From NCBI RefSeq assembly GCF_001662305.1, contig NZ_BDEP01000021.1, positions 1 through 57,655 on the forward strand: a stretch of 57,655 nucleotides of DNA, given 5' to 3'. Made by a program: the position numbers and the translations under genes. The notes under the pieces were generated by a model. It saw only the letters and a list, made by a program, of their open reading frames with translations. It was not told the DNA's origin and ran no database searches. Numbering within the stretch: position 1 is the first letter of the stretch; each line of letters opens with the position of its first letter. This DNA comes from Halomonas caseinilytica (GTDB taxonomy: Bacteria; Pseudomonadota; Gammaproteobacteria; Pseudomonadales; Halomonadaceae). Positions 14,541 to 22,216 of this stretch are shown here, piece by piece.

Positions 14541-14590
14541 AATGACTGTTAATCATTGGGTCGCAGGTTCGAGTCCTGCTCGGGGAGCCA
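14541..14590 (+). repeat. attR-like 3' half of tRNA-Asn, right end of the ICE
   Basis: This 50-base stretch repeats the anticodon arm, variable loop, T arm, acceptor 3' strand and CCA of the intact tRNA-Asn just downstream. Only two positions differ, and they form a compensatory pair in the anticodon stem (A-T here, G-C there). No 5' half is present, so it is not a gene but an attachment-site copy. The intact partner is expected at the other end of the element, outside the window. The 16 bases after CCA also resemble the trailer of the intact gene, pointing to an ancestral tandem tRNA-Asn pair. Confidence 0.8.
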
Positions 14591-14633
14591 CCTTTCCTGC
14601 CTGTTGCCCGTTTCCGGGTGCATACATCGTCAT

Positions 14634-14709
<76 letters not shown>

Positions 14710-15209
14710 TCTTTTCTACCTGTCCTCAAGTCTTGGCACGAACGTCGATAGACACTTCGTATCAGCGTTGTGTGTTGGGCCTGGCCGCTTGTTGGAGACG
14801 TGCTCCGTTATAGGTTCGCAAGTGAGATGTTGTCGAGCGTAGGCATCGTGAACATCCCTGTCGCGTTGCGTCATGAGAGACGAAGGGTGTACGCAACAGA
14901 AAAGGTGTCTCGTGGCCAAGCACACCAGATCAATCGCCACCACAGCTGTGCGGTGCGAGAAAGGCTCGAAACGCTTCTAAGGCGTCACAGGACGATATAG
15001 CGTGACTGTGCAGCTTCACGAAGCTCCGGGCGGGAACGAGTGCTATGGCTTTCCCATTGAGGTGGACGACCCTGTGGCCTTGGCGAGACCCTGGCGATGC
15101 CCTTGAGCATCTACCTGGTACTGCACAACCAGGTCATTCAGGCAGATAGGGCTCGCAAGTTATAGGGTGATGATGCCGCATTCGAAGGCCGGACAGGTCG
15201 ACATGCATG
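14710..15209. other. Stretch without a supported gene next to tRNA-Asn
   Basis: No open frame here has a ribosome binding site plus protein-like composition. A plus-strand frame ends at 15165 with LGETLAMPLSIYLVLHNQV and related residues, and the neighbouring frame just before it has ECYGFPIEVDDPV; together they look like a frameshifted remnant of one gene, but I cannot name it. The strip is likely debris of earlier insertions at this tRNA. Confidence 0.4.
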
Positions 15210-15240
15210 AAAAAAATGCCCGACGAGTATTTCGTCGGGC
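15210..15240 (-). terminator. Rho-independent terminator of the double-glycine peptide gene
   Basis: On the minus strand GCCCGACGA-AATAC-TCGTCGGGC forms a perfect 9-base stem followed by a T and, after an A, a run of seven T. It begins 45 bases after the peptide stop codon, so the peptide gene is a separate short transcription unit. Confidence 0.88.
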
Positions 15241-15284
15241 TCGGCGCCTTGCCCCCCGCCCAGGTCAGTGGCGGAGGGGAGAGA

Positions 15285-15503
15285 TCATGAAATATCGGGG
15301 GTGTCGTTGACGCCGGACACTGGCAGGTCGCCGGGCACGGCTCCCAGCAGGGTGCTCGTGACCGTGTCCAGTATACCGCCGATCAGGCCAGCGATGGGCA
15401 GGCTGCCAATCAGGTCGGTGCCGCCGGGCAGCGCATCGGTAAGGCCACCTGACACGGCGTCCAGTTCTTCTGCGTTGAGTGTGCGAATGGTTGAATCGGT
15501 CAT
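15285..15503 (-). CDS. Double-glycine-leader peptide, bacteriocin/microcin-like precursor
   Basis: The 72-residue product begins with a 20-residue leader ending TLNAEELDAVSGG, which fits the double-glycine leader consensus (Leu-x-x-x-Glu-Leu-x-x-Val-x-Gly-Gly) cut by C39-type ABC exporters. The predicted mature part (52 residues) is Gly, Leu and Ile rich with a likely amphipathic or membrane-active stretch (PIAGLIGGILDTVTSTLLG), has no Cys, and ends in an acidic tail. GGAGG lies 5 bases from the chosen ATG; the frame start four codons up has no site. No immunity or transporter gene is adjacent, so it may use an exporter elsewhere. Antibacterial activity is inferred only. Confidence 0.72.
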   Translation of the reverse strand: MTDSTIRTLNAEELDAVSGGLTDALPGGTDLIGSLPIAGLIGGILDTVTSTLLGAVPGDLPVSGVNDTPDIS

Positions 15504-15535
15504 TGTCCCCTCCATTAGCGTATTCCAGTAAACTC

Positions 15536-15577
15536 GCGGATGGCGATCCGCTATCCCTTGAGTCTAGAGAATTTCTC
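15536..15577. promoter_or_regulatory. Inverted repeats upstream of the double-glycine peptide
   Basis: GCGGATGGCGATCCGC (15536-15551, 6-base arms) and GAGAATTTCTC (15567-15577, 5-base arms) lie 33 and 64 bases upstream of the peptide start codon. They may be binding sites for a regulator of the peptide gene. I see no clear -35/-10 pair. Confidence 0.35.
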
Positions 15578-15706
15578 CGCGCTAACCGTCACGATGTGTT
15601 AGGTCTATGTAATTCCCGGTAACACGCGGTGGCCTCACTCAGCCCGTTCGCGGCAAAGTGCCCTGGTTAATGGCTCGAAATGAACCACGATATTCAGAGT
15701 GAAAAT

Positions 15707-16072
15707 TCAAGGATAAGTGAACTTTACTGGGGCATTGGAGGCTTCGAACGAATTGGCGTTGTTCGAGACGGAATCCTTGGATGTGCTGACGCGCGACTGC
15801 CGCCGGTTGAGCAGATGCGTCGACAAGGCCTGACGATCCAGCGGTGAATGGACCTCTATGTAGTGAATACCCGCCTTCTCCCAGGCAGTCCTCTTGATTC
15901 CGTCGCGTAGCCCGGGGTCTTTGCTCAAGTTGTACCCGATCTCCTGAACTTCCACAGCGGTGACCGGATGGCCATCACGATCGGTGACAAGCACATCGTC
16001 GCGCTTGCTGTTGATGGCCCGATACGCATCATCTTCTGTTGAGAGAACCTGGCCTCCGGACCGGTCTGGCGT
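15707..16072 (-). pseudogene. Truncated DUF2726 domain gene remnant
   Basis: The open frame reads VLSTEDDAYRAINSKRDD, then VTDRDGHPVTAVEVQEIGY and KAGIHYIEVHS, the C-terminal two thirds of a DUF2726 (restriction-endonuclease-like) domain. An in-frame TGA at 16073-16075 stops it upstream, and there is no suitable start before the domain; the only candidate GTG (15994) lies inside it. Part of the usual hydrophobic core and the N-terminal half are missing. It is best read as a decayed gene fragment. The last 40 residues are Ser/Asn rich and probably out of the original frame or non-homologous. Confidence 0.6.
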
Positions 16073-16383
16073 TCACCGTGCCATAGCGGCGCCAGCAACG
16101 GCAGGGGCTAACCTTACGGTGCGGAGCTTGCGTATCGAAGCGGGCACAGGATGCTCGATGCGTTGCCCACAATGGGCAGTGACGCTATAGGTTGAGTGGA
16201 AGGCTGGGCGATAGCGCGAAGTACGCGAGGATGCGATAAAGGCGGGGCCGCCCGTGTGTCAGGCAGCCCTTTCAGGTCGTCGTCAGGGCGAGCGTGTCAT
16301 ATTTCTGTCATTTTACTCGCATTGTATTGTTTCGGTAACATTTTGTTCGTCATGGATCCATCCTCCATGGCACCCCTGATATT

Positions 16384-16408
16384 GCCTGGCGTCCGCGCCA
16401 GGCTTTTT
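16384..16408 (+). terminator. Orphan rho-independent terminator
   Basis: GCCTGGCG-TCCG-CGCCAGGC is a perfect 8-base stem with a stable tetraloop, followed by TTTTT. No plus-strand gene ends just before it, so it probably belonged to a gene now lost or ends an unrecognised small transcript. Confidence 0.7.
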
Positions 16409-16481
16409 CCATGCGTGGACAGCATGGCTACCAAAACGCCTGCCTAGGATAAGGGGTAATCAGCCTTGTGCGTGTAAGCGA

Positions 16482-16504
16482 TTTCCTACACGAATTGTAG
16501 GAAA
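16482..16504. promoter_or_regulatory. Perfect 9-base-arm palindrome
   Basis: TTTCCTACA-CGAAT-TGTAGGAAA. It has no following T run, so it is more likely an operator than a terminator. It lies about 460 bases before the Hint-domain gene. No known regulator consensus was recognised. Confidence 0.4.
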
Positions 16505-16756
16505 ATTGATTAAGCATCAACTCATATCATTCAGCGCTGGCCTTGCAGCGCTATGCGATGGCGGTCGACTCCTGCCGATTCGCGCGGTCCATCATCGATA
16601 TCTCGTCAGGTATCGGTCGTTGGGTATCGAAAATCTGATTCGAATATACGGTTTTTCTGAAATATGCATGATGTTCGAAGGTGCTGTGGCTGGAATCGAC
16701 CGTGCATTTCTAATATTCAGCCGTAAAGTGAAGGGGAAATGTGCACCATTAGCGTC

Positions 16757-16786
16757 AATGGTTAACGGTATTGAGGTTAATGGTTA
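16757..16786. promoter_or_regulatory. Direct repeat AATGGTTA at 22-base spacing
   Basis: AATGGTTA starts at 16757 and 16779, exactly 22 bases (about two helical turns) apart and so on one face of the DNA. It lies about 180 bases upstream of the Hint-domain gene, a position where an activator could bind. The function is inferred. Confidence 0.35.
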
Positions 16787-16962
16787 GTCGGTTTAAAACT
16801 AGCCTCTTTTCCGAAATGACCTCTTCACGGCGTTGAGACACGCAATGGCCTTCTTGCTGCAGATTTTCAGCCATGTGCTAGGGTGAAAAGGGCACGCCGC
16901 CTCTGGCGCGCAGAGTGAGACAACGAAGTGAACAAGAACTTGCTCTGGAGGGGTATAGAACT

Positions 16963-18183
16963 ATGGCTGAACTGTTGGACATTTCGATTGGGGATGATGA
17001 GACACATACCATCTCGGAGGAAAATGCGGACCAAGAGAACACTGCTGAAATTAGTGCATTAGGCAGTGGGGAGCTGATCGTCGACGGCGTTACTGTCACG
17101 ATCACTTCGATTGCGAACATTGATGGTGGCTCGAGTCCGACCTTTACTACCACTAACGGTGGTGATCTGACGCTGGATATGGGCCTGCTGGATGTTAACC
17201 AACTCAATAGCTTTACCTTCAATGTCAATGGAGCGAGTCACACGACGCTCGATGGCTCTACTCTGAGTGCACTCAGTGATCCCCTGAACAGCTATACCGT
17301 TAATTATGCGGAGGCCGGAGAAGGCTCCTTCACATTCAATCAACCGGATGCGGGGGTACTGGACAGCATCAGCTTTGACGTCAATAACATACAGGCGGGG
17401 GATGAGCTAAATATCGGCAGTGGAGACTGGAGCCTGGATGGTGCGACGGCAGATGATGCCTACGATGGTTCTTCCTTGCATATCACACAAGGGAATGGCG
17501 TTACGACTACACAAGTAAACGCCAGCATCGAGATGACGCAGGCGGAGTTCGAAGAATTCAAGGCCAACCAGGATACCTACCTCTCCGGCGGTACCTATAC
17601 GCATAATTGCTTCGCGGCGGGCACCATGATCGCCACGCCCGATGGCGAAGTGCCTGTGGAGACGCTGTCGATCGGTGATCTGGTAATGACTGCCAGCGGC
17701 GAGGCGGTGCCGGTGAAGTGGATCGGTCGCCAGTCCGTTCATCGCCTCTTCTCGGCAGGTTATGCCCCCGTGCGGATCAAGGAAGGCGTCCTGGCGGATG
17801 GCCAACCCAACCGGGATCTCGTCCTCACCGCCAACCACGGCGTCATCATCGATGGCCTGGTGATCAATGCCGGTGCGCTGGTCAACCACGACACCATCGA
17901 CTATCTGCCATGGGGAGAAATGCCCGAGGCGATCACTTACTACCACATCGAGACGGAGACTCATGAGGTGGTCATCGCCAACGGCACCGAAGCCGAGACC
18001 TACATCGACTATGTCGATCGTCAGGCCTTCGACAACTACGATGAATACGTGGCGCTCTATGGCCTCGAGCAACGGATCGTCGAGATGCCCCGTCATCGTA
18101 TCTCGTCGCGCCGCTTGATTCCCTCCTACCTGCGCCAGCGCCTGGGGATTCAGGACATGACGAGGGAGTCCCGGGTCGCCTGA
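16963..18183 (+). CDS. Hint (Hedgehog/intein) domain protein
   Basis: The 406-residue protein has an N-terminal 210-residue part rich in Thr, Ser, Asn, Asp and Gly, of beta-structure type and without a Sec signal, and a C-terminal Hint_2-type domain (about 214-350). The domain starts at Cys216 (HNCFAAGT) and has the TxxH block Thr289-His292 and a later HIETETHEVVIANG strand. Hint domains can cut at their first Cys; whether this one does is unknown. The Asp-rich N-terminus resembles proteins exported by type I systems. GGAGGGG lies about 9 bases before the ATG. A strong terminator follows. Confidence 0.8.
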   Translation: MAELLDISIGDDETHTISEENADQENTAEISALGSGELIVDGVTVTITSIANIDGGSSPTFTTTNGGDLTLDMGLLDVNQLNSFTFNVNGASHTTLDGSTLSALSDPLNSYTVNYAEAGEGSFTFNQPDAGVLDSISFDVNNIQAGDELNIGSGDWSLDGATADDAYDGSSLHITQGNGVTTTQVNASIEMTQAEFEEFKANQDTYLSGGTYTHNCFAAGTMIATPDGEVPVETLSIGDLVMTASGEAVPVKWIGRQSVHRLFSAGYAPVRIKEGVLADGQPNRDLVLTANHGVIIDGLVINAGALVNHDTIDYLPWGEMPEAITYYHIETETHEVVIANGTEAETYIDYVDRQAFDNYDEYVALYGLEQRIVEMPRHRISSRRLIPSYLRQRLGIQDMTRESRVA

Positions 18184-18228
18184 GCCACGGCAACGAATGG
18201 CCCCTTGATTCAAGTGTGCTTCTGCATT

Positions 18229-18253
18229 GCCCGCCTTTTCAGGCGGGCTTTTT
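18229..18253 (+). terminator. Terminator of the Hint-domain gene
   Basis: GCCCGCCT-TTTC-AGGCGGGC, a perfect 8-base stem, followed by TTTTT, 45 bases after the stop codon. Confidence 0.9.
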
Positions 18254-18339
18254 CTGGTGGCGCGGGGCGGGGCGAGTTGGCCAGGCAGCCCAGTACGTGT
18301 AGCTAGAACGTGGAGGGGAGGGCGAGTCCAGGATGAAAG

Positions 18340-18368
18340 CAAGACGCCGGGCAATGCCCGGCGTCTTG
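18340..18368 (-). terminator. Likely terminator of prc
   Basis: CAAGACGCCGGGC and GCCCGGCGTCTTG form a perfect 13-base stem with the loop AAT/ATT, 20 bases after the prc stop. The following T run on the minus strand is short (CTTTC), so termination may be partial or need Rho. Confidence 0.6.
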
Positions 18369-18388
18369 TCGTGGAGTGGTGCGCTGCC

Positions 18389-20539
18389 TTACTCGTGTTC
18401 GGCGAACTGTATGCCACTCTCCAGCCGGGAAAAGTCGAGCAGGATTTCTGCCGCCTCCGTCAGTGGCGCGCGTTCCAGCGGTTGTGGCTCTTCCTCATCC
18501 TGGCCGCGGCTGTCGATCCAGTTGTCCAACGGCTCCAGCCCGAGGGCTTCGCGGCGTTCGTTCTCCAGGGCCAGCTGTTCATTCTCGCGGGCCTGGGTTT
18601 CTTGGCGTCGCTGCTCGCGGTTGAGGCTGACGCTGGTGTGTTGCTCGCGGAGCCGCTCGGCGAGGGTGGCACGGCGTTCCAGGTAATGGAAGTTGGGATG
18701 ATCGTCGGCACGCTGGCGATGACGCTCGCGCAGGATGTCCAGGTAACGGCGTGGATCGCCGTACTGGCGGTACTGCACCTTGCGCACACTGTCCCAGCCC
18801 AGTGCGTTGTCGAGGCTGCTCTCGCCGATGCTTTCCGGGTCCACCAGACTGGGGAACTGGATATCCGGCACGACGCCTCGATTCTGGGTGCTGTCGCCGG
18901 AGATGCGGTAGAACTTGGCCCGGGTCAGCTTGATCTGGCCGAGATCCAGGTCGTTGAGCGTTTGCACGGTACCCTTGCCGAAGGTGTTGCTGCCGACCAC
19001 CAGGCCGCGTCCGTAGTCCTGGATGGCGCCGGCAAAGATTTCCGAGGCCGAGGCCGAGAGACGGTTGACCAGCACGACCAGGGGGCCGTCATAAAGGCTG
19101 CCACTGTCGGTGTCGCCATAGAGGTTGATGCGACCACGGGCATCGCGAACCTGAACGGTGGGGCCGCGGTCGATGAACAGGCCGAGCATCGAGTTGGCTT
19201 CCTGCAAGGCGCCGCCGCCGTTGTTGCGGAGGTCGAGGACGATGCCTTCGACGTTCTCCTTGCGTAGTTTCTCGATTTCCTTGGCCACGTCCCGCGTGGT
19301 ACTGCGATAGTCGTCCGCGCCGGCCTGCCAGGCATCGAAATCGACATAGAAGGCGGGTACCTTGATCACGCCGACACGGTGCTTGCCATCGTCGCGCTGG
19401 ATCTCGACCACCTCGCTCTGGGCTGCCTGGTCTTCCAGCTTGACGGTGTCGCGGGTGATCTCGACGACCTTGGAGCGGGTCATGTCCATGGCCTGGCCAG
19501 GAACGATCTCGAGGCGCACCACCGAGCCCTTGGGACCGCGAATCATGTCGACCACCTCGTCGAGGCGCATGCCGACCACGTTGACGATCTCTTCGTCTTC
19601 CTGGCCGACGCCGATGATGCGATCGGCGGGTTCGAGCACGCCGGCCTTCTCGGCTGGGCCGCCGGGCACCAGGCTGGAGACCTTGACGTATTCACCGTCC
19701 GCCTGGAGCAGGGCGCCGATGCCTTCCAGGGAGAGCTTCATCTGGATATCGAAGTCCTCGCTCTCGCGCGGCGACATGTAGTTGGTGTGCGGATCGATGG
19801 TGCCGGTCACCGCCGTCATCAACAGGTCGAAGACATCCTCGGCGTTGATCTGGCGTATCCGGTTGAGTTGCCCTTCGTAGCGCTCGCGAAGGGTCTCCTC
19901 GATGGTCTTTTCCTTCTCGTCGACGGTATCGTCGTCGCGTGATGACGAGGTGTCCGCCTCGGTGGAGGCCGAGTCCTCGTTTTCCTCGGCATTCGCTTTC
20001 CGTTCCTCGGCGTCCTGTCGGTTGATTGCCAGCTCCAGGGCGGCGTTCTTGAGACGTTTGGTCCACAAGGCATCGAGCTGTGCCTCGTCGGTGGGCCAAG
20101 GCATGTCGGACCGATCCAGGATCATCCGCTGGTCGCCATCGAAGGTGAAGTCGAGTCCCTCGTCGAGGCGGGCCAGCAGCCATTCGAGACGATCCTCGAC
20201 GCGTGTCTGGTAACGCTCGTAAAGAGCGAAGGGGCGTGCCAGTTCACCGTCGAGGACGGCCTCATCGAGCCGGGTGCTCAGATCCTGGAAGTCGTCGATG
20301 TCGCTGCGCAGCAGATAGGCGCGCTGGCCATCGAGCACGTCCAGGTAGTGCTGGAAGGCGCGCTTCGACCAGTCATCGTCGAGATCGATATCCGAGTAAT
20401 GGCCGTGTAGCAGGGAGTCGGCGATTTCCTCGGCCGTTTGACGCTGGGCGTCGCTGGGGGCGAGATCGGCCAGTGCCGGGCCGGCAACCAGCAGCATGGC
20501 CAGGGCCGCCGTGCGCCCCAGGGTAGCAAACAGGCTCAT
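18389..20539 (-). CDS. prc: Periplasmic tail-specific protease Prc (Tsp)
   Basis: The 716-residue protein has a Sec signal peptide (cut likely after ALA-24), a long helical N-terminal domain, a PDZ domain (about 265-350) and an S41 protease domain. The catalytic Ser-Lys dyad is Ser497 (LSASASE) and Lys522 (FGKGTVQ), aligned on the 25-residue spacing known for E. coli Tsp. It degrades periplasmic proteins with apolar C-termini and trims penicillin-binding protein 3 and lytic enzymes in relatives. An acidic low-complexity stretch (about 183-212) sits in the N-terminal half. The MSLFA start gives the only good signal peptide; GGGAG is 10 bases upstream. Confidence 0.94.
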   Translation of the reverse strand: MSLFATLGRTAALAMLLVAGPALADLAPSDAQRQTAEEIADSLLHGHYSDIDLDDDWSKRAFQHYLDVLDGQRAYLLRSDIDDFQDLSTRLDEAVLDGELARPFALYERYQTRVEDRLEWLLARLDEGLDFTFDGDQRMILDRSDMPWPTDEAQLDALWTKRLKNAALELAINRQDAEERKANAEENEDSASTEADTSSSRDDDTVDEKEKTIEETLRERYEGQLNRIRQINAEDVFDLLMTAVTGTIDPHTNYMSPRESEDFDIQMKLSLEGIGALLQADGEYVKVSSLVPGGPAEKAGVLEPADRIIGVGQEDEEIVNVVGMRLDEVVDMIRGPKGSVVRLEIVPGQAMDMTRSKVVEITRDTVKLEDQAAQSEVVEIQRDDGKHRVGVIKVPAFYVDFDAWQAGADDYRSTTRDVAKEIEKLRKENVEGIVLDLRNNGGGALQEANSMLGLFIDRGPTVQVRDARGRINLYGDTDSGSLYDGPLVVLVNRLSASASEIFAGAIQDYGRGLVVGSNTFGKGTVQTLNDLDLGQIKLTRAKFYRISGDSTQNRGVVPDIQFPSLVDPESIGESSLDNALGWDSVRKVQYRQYGDPRRYLDILRERHRQRADDHPNFHYLERRATLAERLREQHTSVSLNREQRRQETQARENEQLALENERREALGLEPLDNWIDSRGQDEEEPQPLERAPLTEAAEILLDFSRLESGIQFAEHE

Positions 20540-20682
20540 CAATGAAGCACTCCCTGATTCATGTACACTCTTGTATCTGTCCAGACTGTGATTCGGCGCT
20601 CGAGTTGCAAGACCGAGCGAGCATTGTAGCAGTTCCGGCGACATGCCAAGACCCCTTGTACATTTCATCACGAGAGGACCCC

Positions 20683-21978
20683 ATGCCCCAGGATGCCCGA
20701 CTCGAGCGCTTGCTCGACTTTCTGCGTCGCTCTCCGACTCCGTGGCACGCCACCGCCAACATGGCCGAGCGATTGGAGGCCGAGGGCTTTCGCCGCCTCG
20801 AGGAGACCGAGGCCTGGCGTCTGTCACCCGGCGAGCGTGTCTACGTGACGCGCAACGATTCCTCTATCATCGCGCTGCAGTTGCCGTCAGAGCCGCTCGA
20901 TGCCTTGCGCATGATCGGCGCTCACACCGATAGCCCGGGATTGCGTCTCAAGCCGCATGCGCCTCAGACGTCGGCCGGCTGGTTGCAGTTGGGTGTCGAG
21001 GTCTATGGCGGCGCCTTGCTGGCGCCCTGGTTCGATCGCGATCTGGGCCTGGCAGGACGCGTACACGTGCGCCATGCCGATGGTCGGCTCGAAGGTCTAC
21101 TGCTCGATGTCGACCGGCCGCTGGCGATCATCCCGAGCCTGGCGATACACCTCGACCGCGAGGCCAACAATGGGAAGGCGATGAACGCCCAGACCGATAT
21201 GCCGCCAGTCTTCCTGCAAGGCGGCGAGCATGCCGATCTGGATCGGTTGTTGCGGCACTGGCTGGCGGAGCAGCATGGAATCGAGGGCGTCGAGGTGATC
21301 GACTTCGAGCTGGCGCTTTACGACGTTCAGCCGCCCTCGCGCGTTGGGGTCGAAGGGGAGCTGCTCGCCAGTGCCCGTCTCGACAACCTCTTGTCGTGCT
21401 TCATCGGCCTCGAGGCCTTGCTGGCAAGCGATGGCCGCCAGGGGGCAGTACTGGTCGCCAACGATCATGAAGAAGTCGGCAGTGCCAGTGCCTGCGGTGC
21501 CCAGGGGCCTTTCCTGGGGGATGTGCTGCGGCGGGTCAACGCGGCGCTGGGCGAGGCCGGCGAAGAGGGCTTCATTCGCCTGGTGCAGGCCTCGCGGTTG
21601 ATTTCCTGTGACAACGCCCACGCCTTGCATCCCAACTTCCGCGACAAGCACGATGCGGCCCATGGGCCGACGATCAACGGCGGGCCGGTCATCAAGGTCA
21701 ACGCCAATCAGCGTTATGCCACCAACAGTGCCACGTCGGCGCTGTTTCGTGAGCTGTGCCGTCAAGCAGGGGTACCGGTGCAGACCTTCGTCACCCGTGC
21801 CGACATGGGATGTGGCAGTACCATCGGCCCGATCACTGCCACCGAGCTGGGGGTACCGACCTTGGACGTGGGGGTGCCGCAATGGGCCATGCACTCGATC
21901 CGCGAGACAGCGGGGGTGCAGGATGTGGAGTACCTGATCCGAGTGCTCACCGCCTTTCTCGAGCGCGAAGCGCTTTAG
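20683..21978 (+). CDS. apeB: M18 family aminopeptidase
   Basis: The 431-residue product has the M18 metallopeptidase signature: GAHTDSPGLRLKP with His81 and Asp83, EVYGGALLAPWFDRDLGLAG, NDHEEVGSAS with two Glu, and a late DMGCGSTIGP stretch. It is a cytosolic dinuclear zinc aminopeptidase that removes N-terminal residues in peptide turnover. The start chosen has GAGAGGA 4 bases before the ATG; the frame runs further up to 20542 but overlaps the prc promoter side. It is divergent from prc, with both promoters in the 140 bases between them, and ends at a terminator. Confidence 0.92.
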   Translation: MPQDARLERLLDFLRRSPTPWHATANMAERLEAEGFRRLEETEAWRLSPGERVYVTRNDSSIIALQLPSEPLDALRMIGAHTDSPGLRLKPHAPQTSAGWLQLGVEVYGGALLAPWFDRDLGLAGRVHVRHADGRLEGLLLDVDRPLAIIPSLAIHLDREANNGKAMNAQTDMPPVFLQGGEHADLDRLLRHWLAEQHGIEGVEVIDFELALYDVQPPSRVGVEGELLASARLDNLLSCFIGLEALLASDGRQGAVLVANDHEEVGSASACGAQGPFLGDVLRRVNAALGEAGEEGFIRLVQASRLISCDNAHALHPNFRDKHDAAHGPTINGGPVIKVNANQRYATNSATSALFRELCRQAGVPVQTFVTRADMGCGSTIGPITATELGVPTLDVGVPQWAMHSIRETAGVQDVEYLIRVLTAFLEREAL

Positions 21979-22049
21979 ACAAGAACGCGGCTGCGCCGCT
22001 GTGCTGGAAGAAGGAAGGCCCGGGCATCGTCCGGGCCGGAAACCAAAAA

Positions 22050-22077
22050 GCCCGCCTGGCGAACCAGGCGGGCTTTT
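22050..22077 (+). terminator. Bidirectional terminator between apeB and tRNA-Met
   Basis: GCCCGCCTGG-CGAA-CCAGGCGGGC, a perfect 10-base stem with T run on the plus strand and A run before it, so it can also end minus-strand transcripts coming from the tRNA. A weaker hairpin (GGCCCGG/CCGGGCC) lies just upstream at 22017-22037. Confidence 0.9.
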
Positions 22078-22084
22078 CGATATC

Positions 22085-22161
22085 TGGTGGCTACGCCCTG
22101 ATTCGAACAGGGGACCCCATCATTATGAGTGATGTGCTCTAACCAGCTGAGCTACGTAGCC
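22085..22161 (-). tRNA. tRNA-Met (CAT), elongator
   Basis: A 77-base cloverleaf on the minus strand with encoded CCA; GGCTACG acceptor, D arm AGCTCAGCTGGTTAGAGC, anticodon loop CTCATAA with CAT, and T arm with TTCGAAT. It matches elongator tRNA-Met rather than initiator (acceptor pair 1-72 is G-C) and rather than the lysidine-modified Ile type by its close likeness to the E. coli metT sequence. Confidence 0.95.
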
Positions 22162-22216
22162 GACAACGGGGGCGAATCATACCGGCAAGGCCCCGGCACG
22201 TCAAGCCGTTACGGCA

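Larger units (their letters stand above)
1..14590 (-). mobile_element. Integrative and conjugative element (PFGI-1/SPI-7 class), partition-replication end, partial
   Basis: A continuous minus-strand run of genes typical of this ICE class is visible: ParA, DnaB, large ParB, DUF2857, STY4528-type, TIGR03761, DUF3158 and SSB, in the order known for PFGI-1-like elements. The run stops next to a 3' half of tRNA-Asn, which fits an attachment-site copy left by integration into a tRNA 3' end. Integrase, relaxase and type IV secretion genes are not seen and would lie left of the window. Base composition is close to that of the chromosome, so the donor is likely of similar GC. The left end of the element is not in the window. 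Confidence 0.88.
16073..16962. other. Long intergenic stretch with repeats, no supported gene
   Basis: The frames here (for example 16506-16787 on the plus strand) have poor start sites and no protein-like character. The second half is lower in GC than its neighbours. It contains an orphan plus-strand terminator, a 9-base-arm palindrome and a 22-base-spaced direct repeat, each listed separately. The length suggests an expanded regulatory region for the Hint-domain gene plus remnants of lost genes. Confidence 0.5.

Noticed and set aside
14515..14590. A second complete tRNA-Asn gene
   Set aside because: Only the part from the anticodon arm to CCA is present; the sequence before it cannot form the acceptor 5' strand or a D arm.
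14716..14943. Minus-strand frame of 75 codons after tRNA-Asn
   Set aside because: The composition (many Arg, His, Thr and Cys) is not protein-like and no ribosome binding site precedes it.
16196..16447. Plus-strand frame of 83 codons
   Set aside because: It runs through a perfect rho-independent terminator and has no ribosome binding site.
16506..16787. Plus-strand frame of 93 codons with TTG start
   Set aside because: AGGA precedes the TTG, but the peptide resembles nothing I know and it ends in the repeat region. Left as non-coding.
18227..19267. Long plus-strand frame opposite prc
   Set aside because: It is the antisense of a certain gene; in high-GC DNA such shadows are common. The same holds for 27081-28841 opposite the TPR gene, 22235-23326 opposite ychF and 52086-53477 opposite the antiporter.
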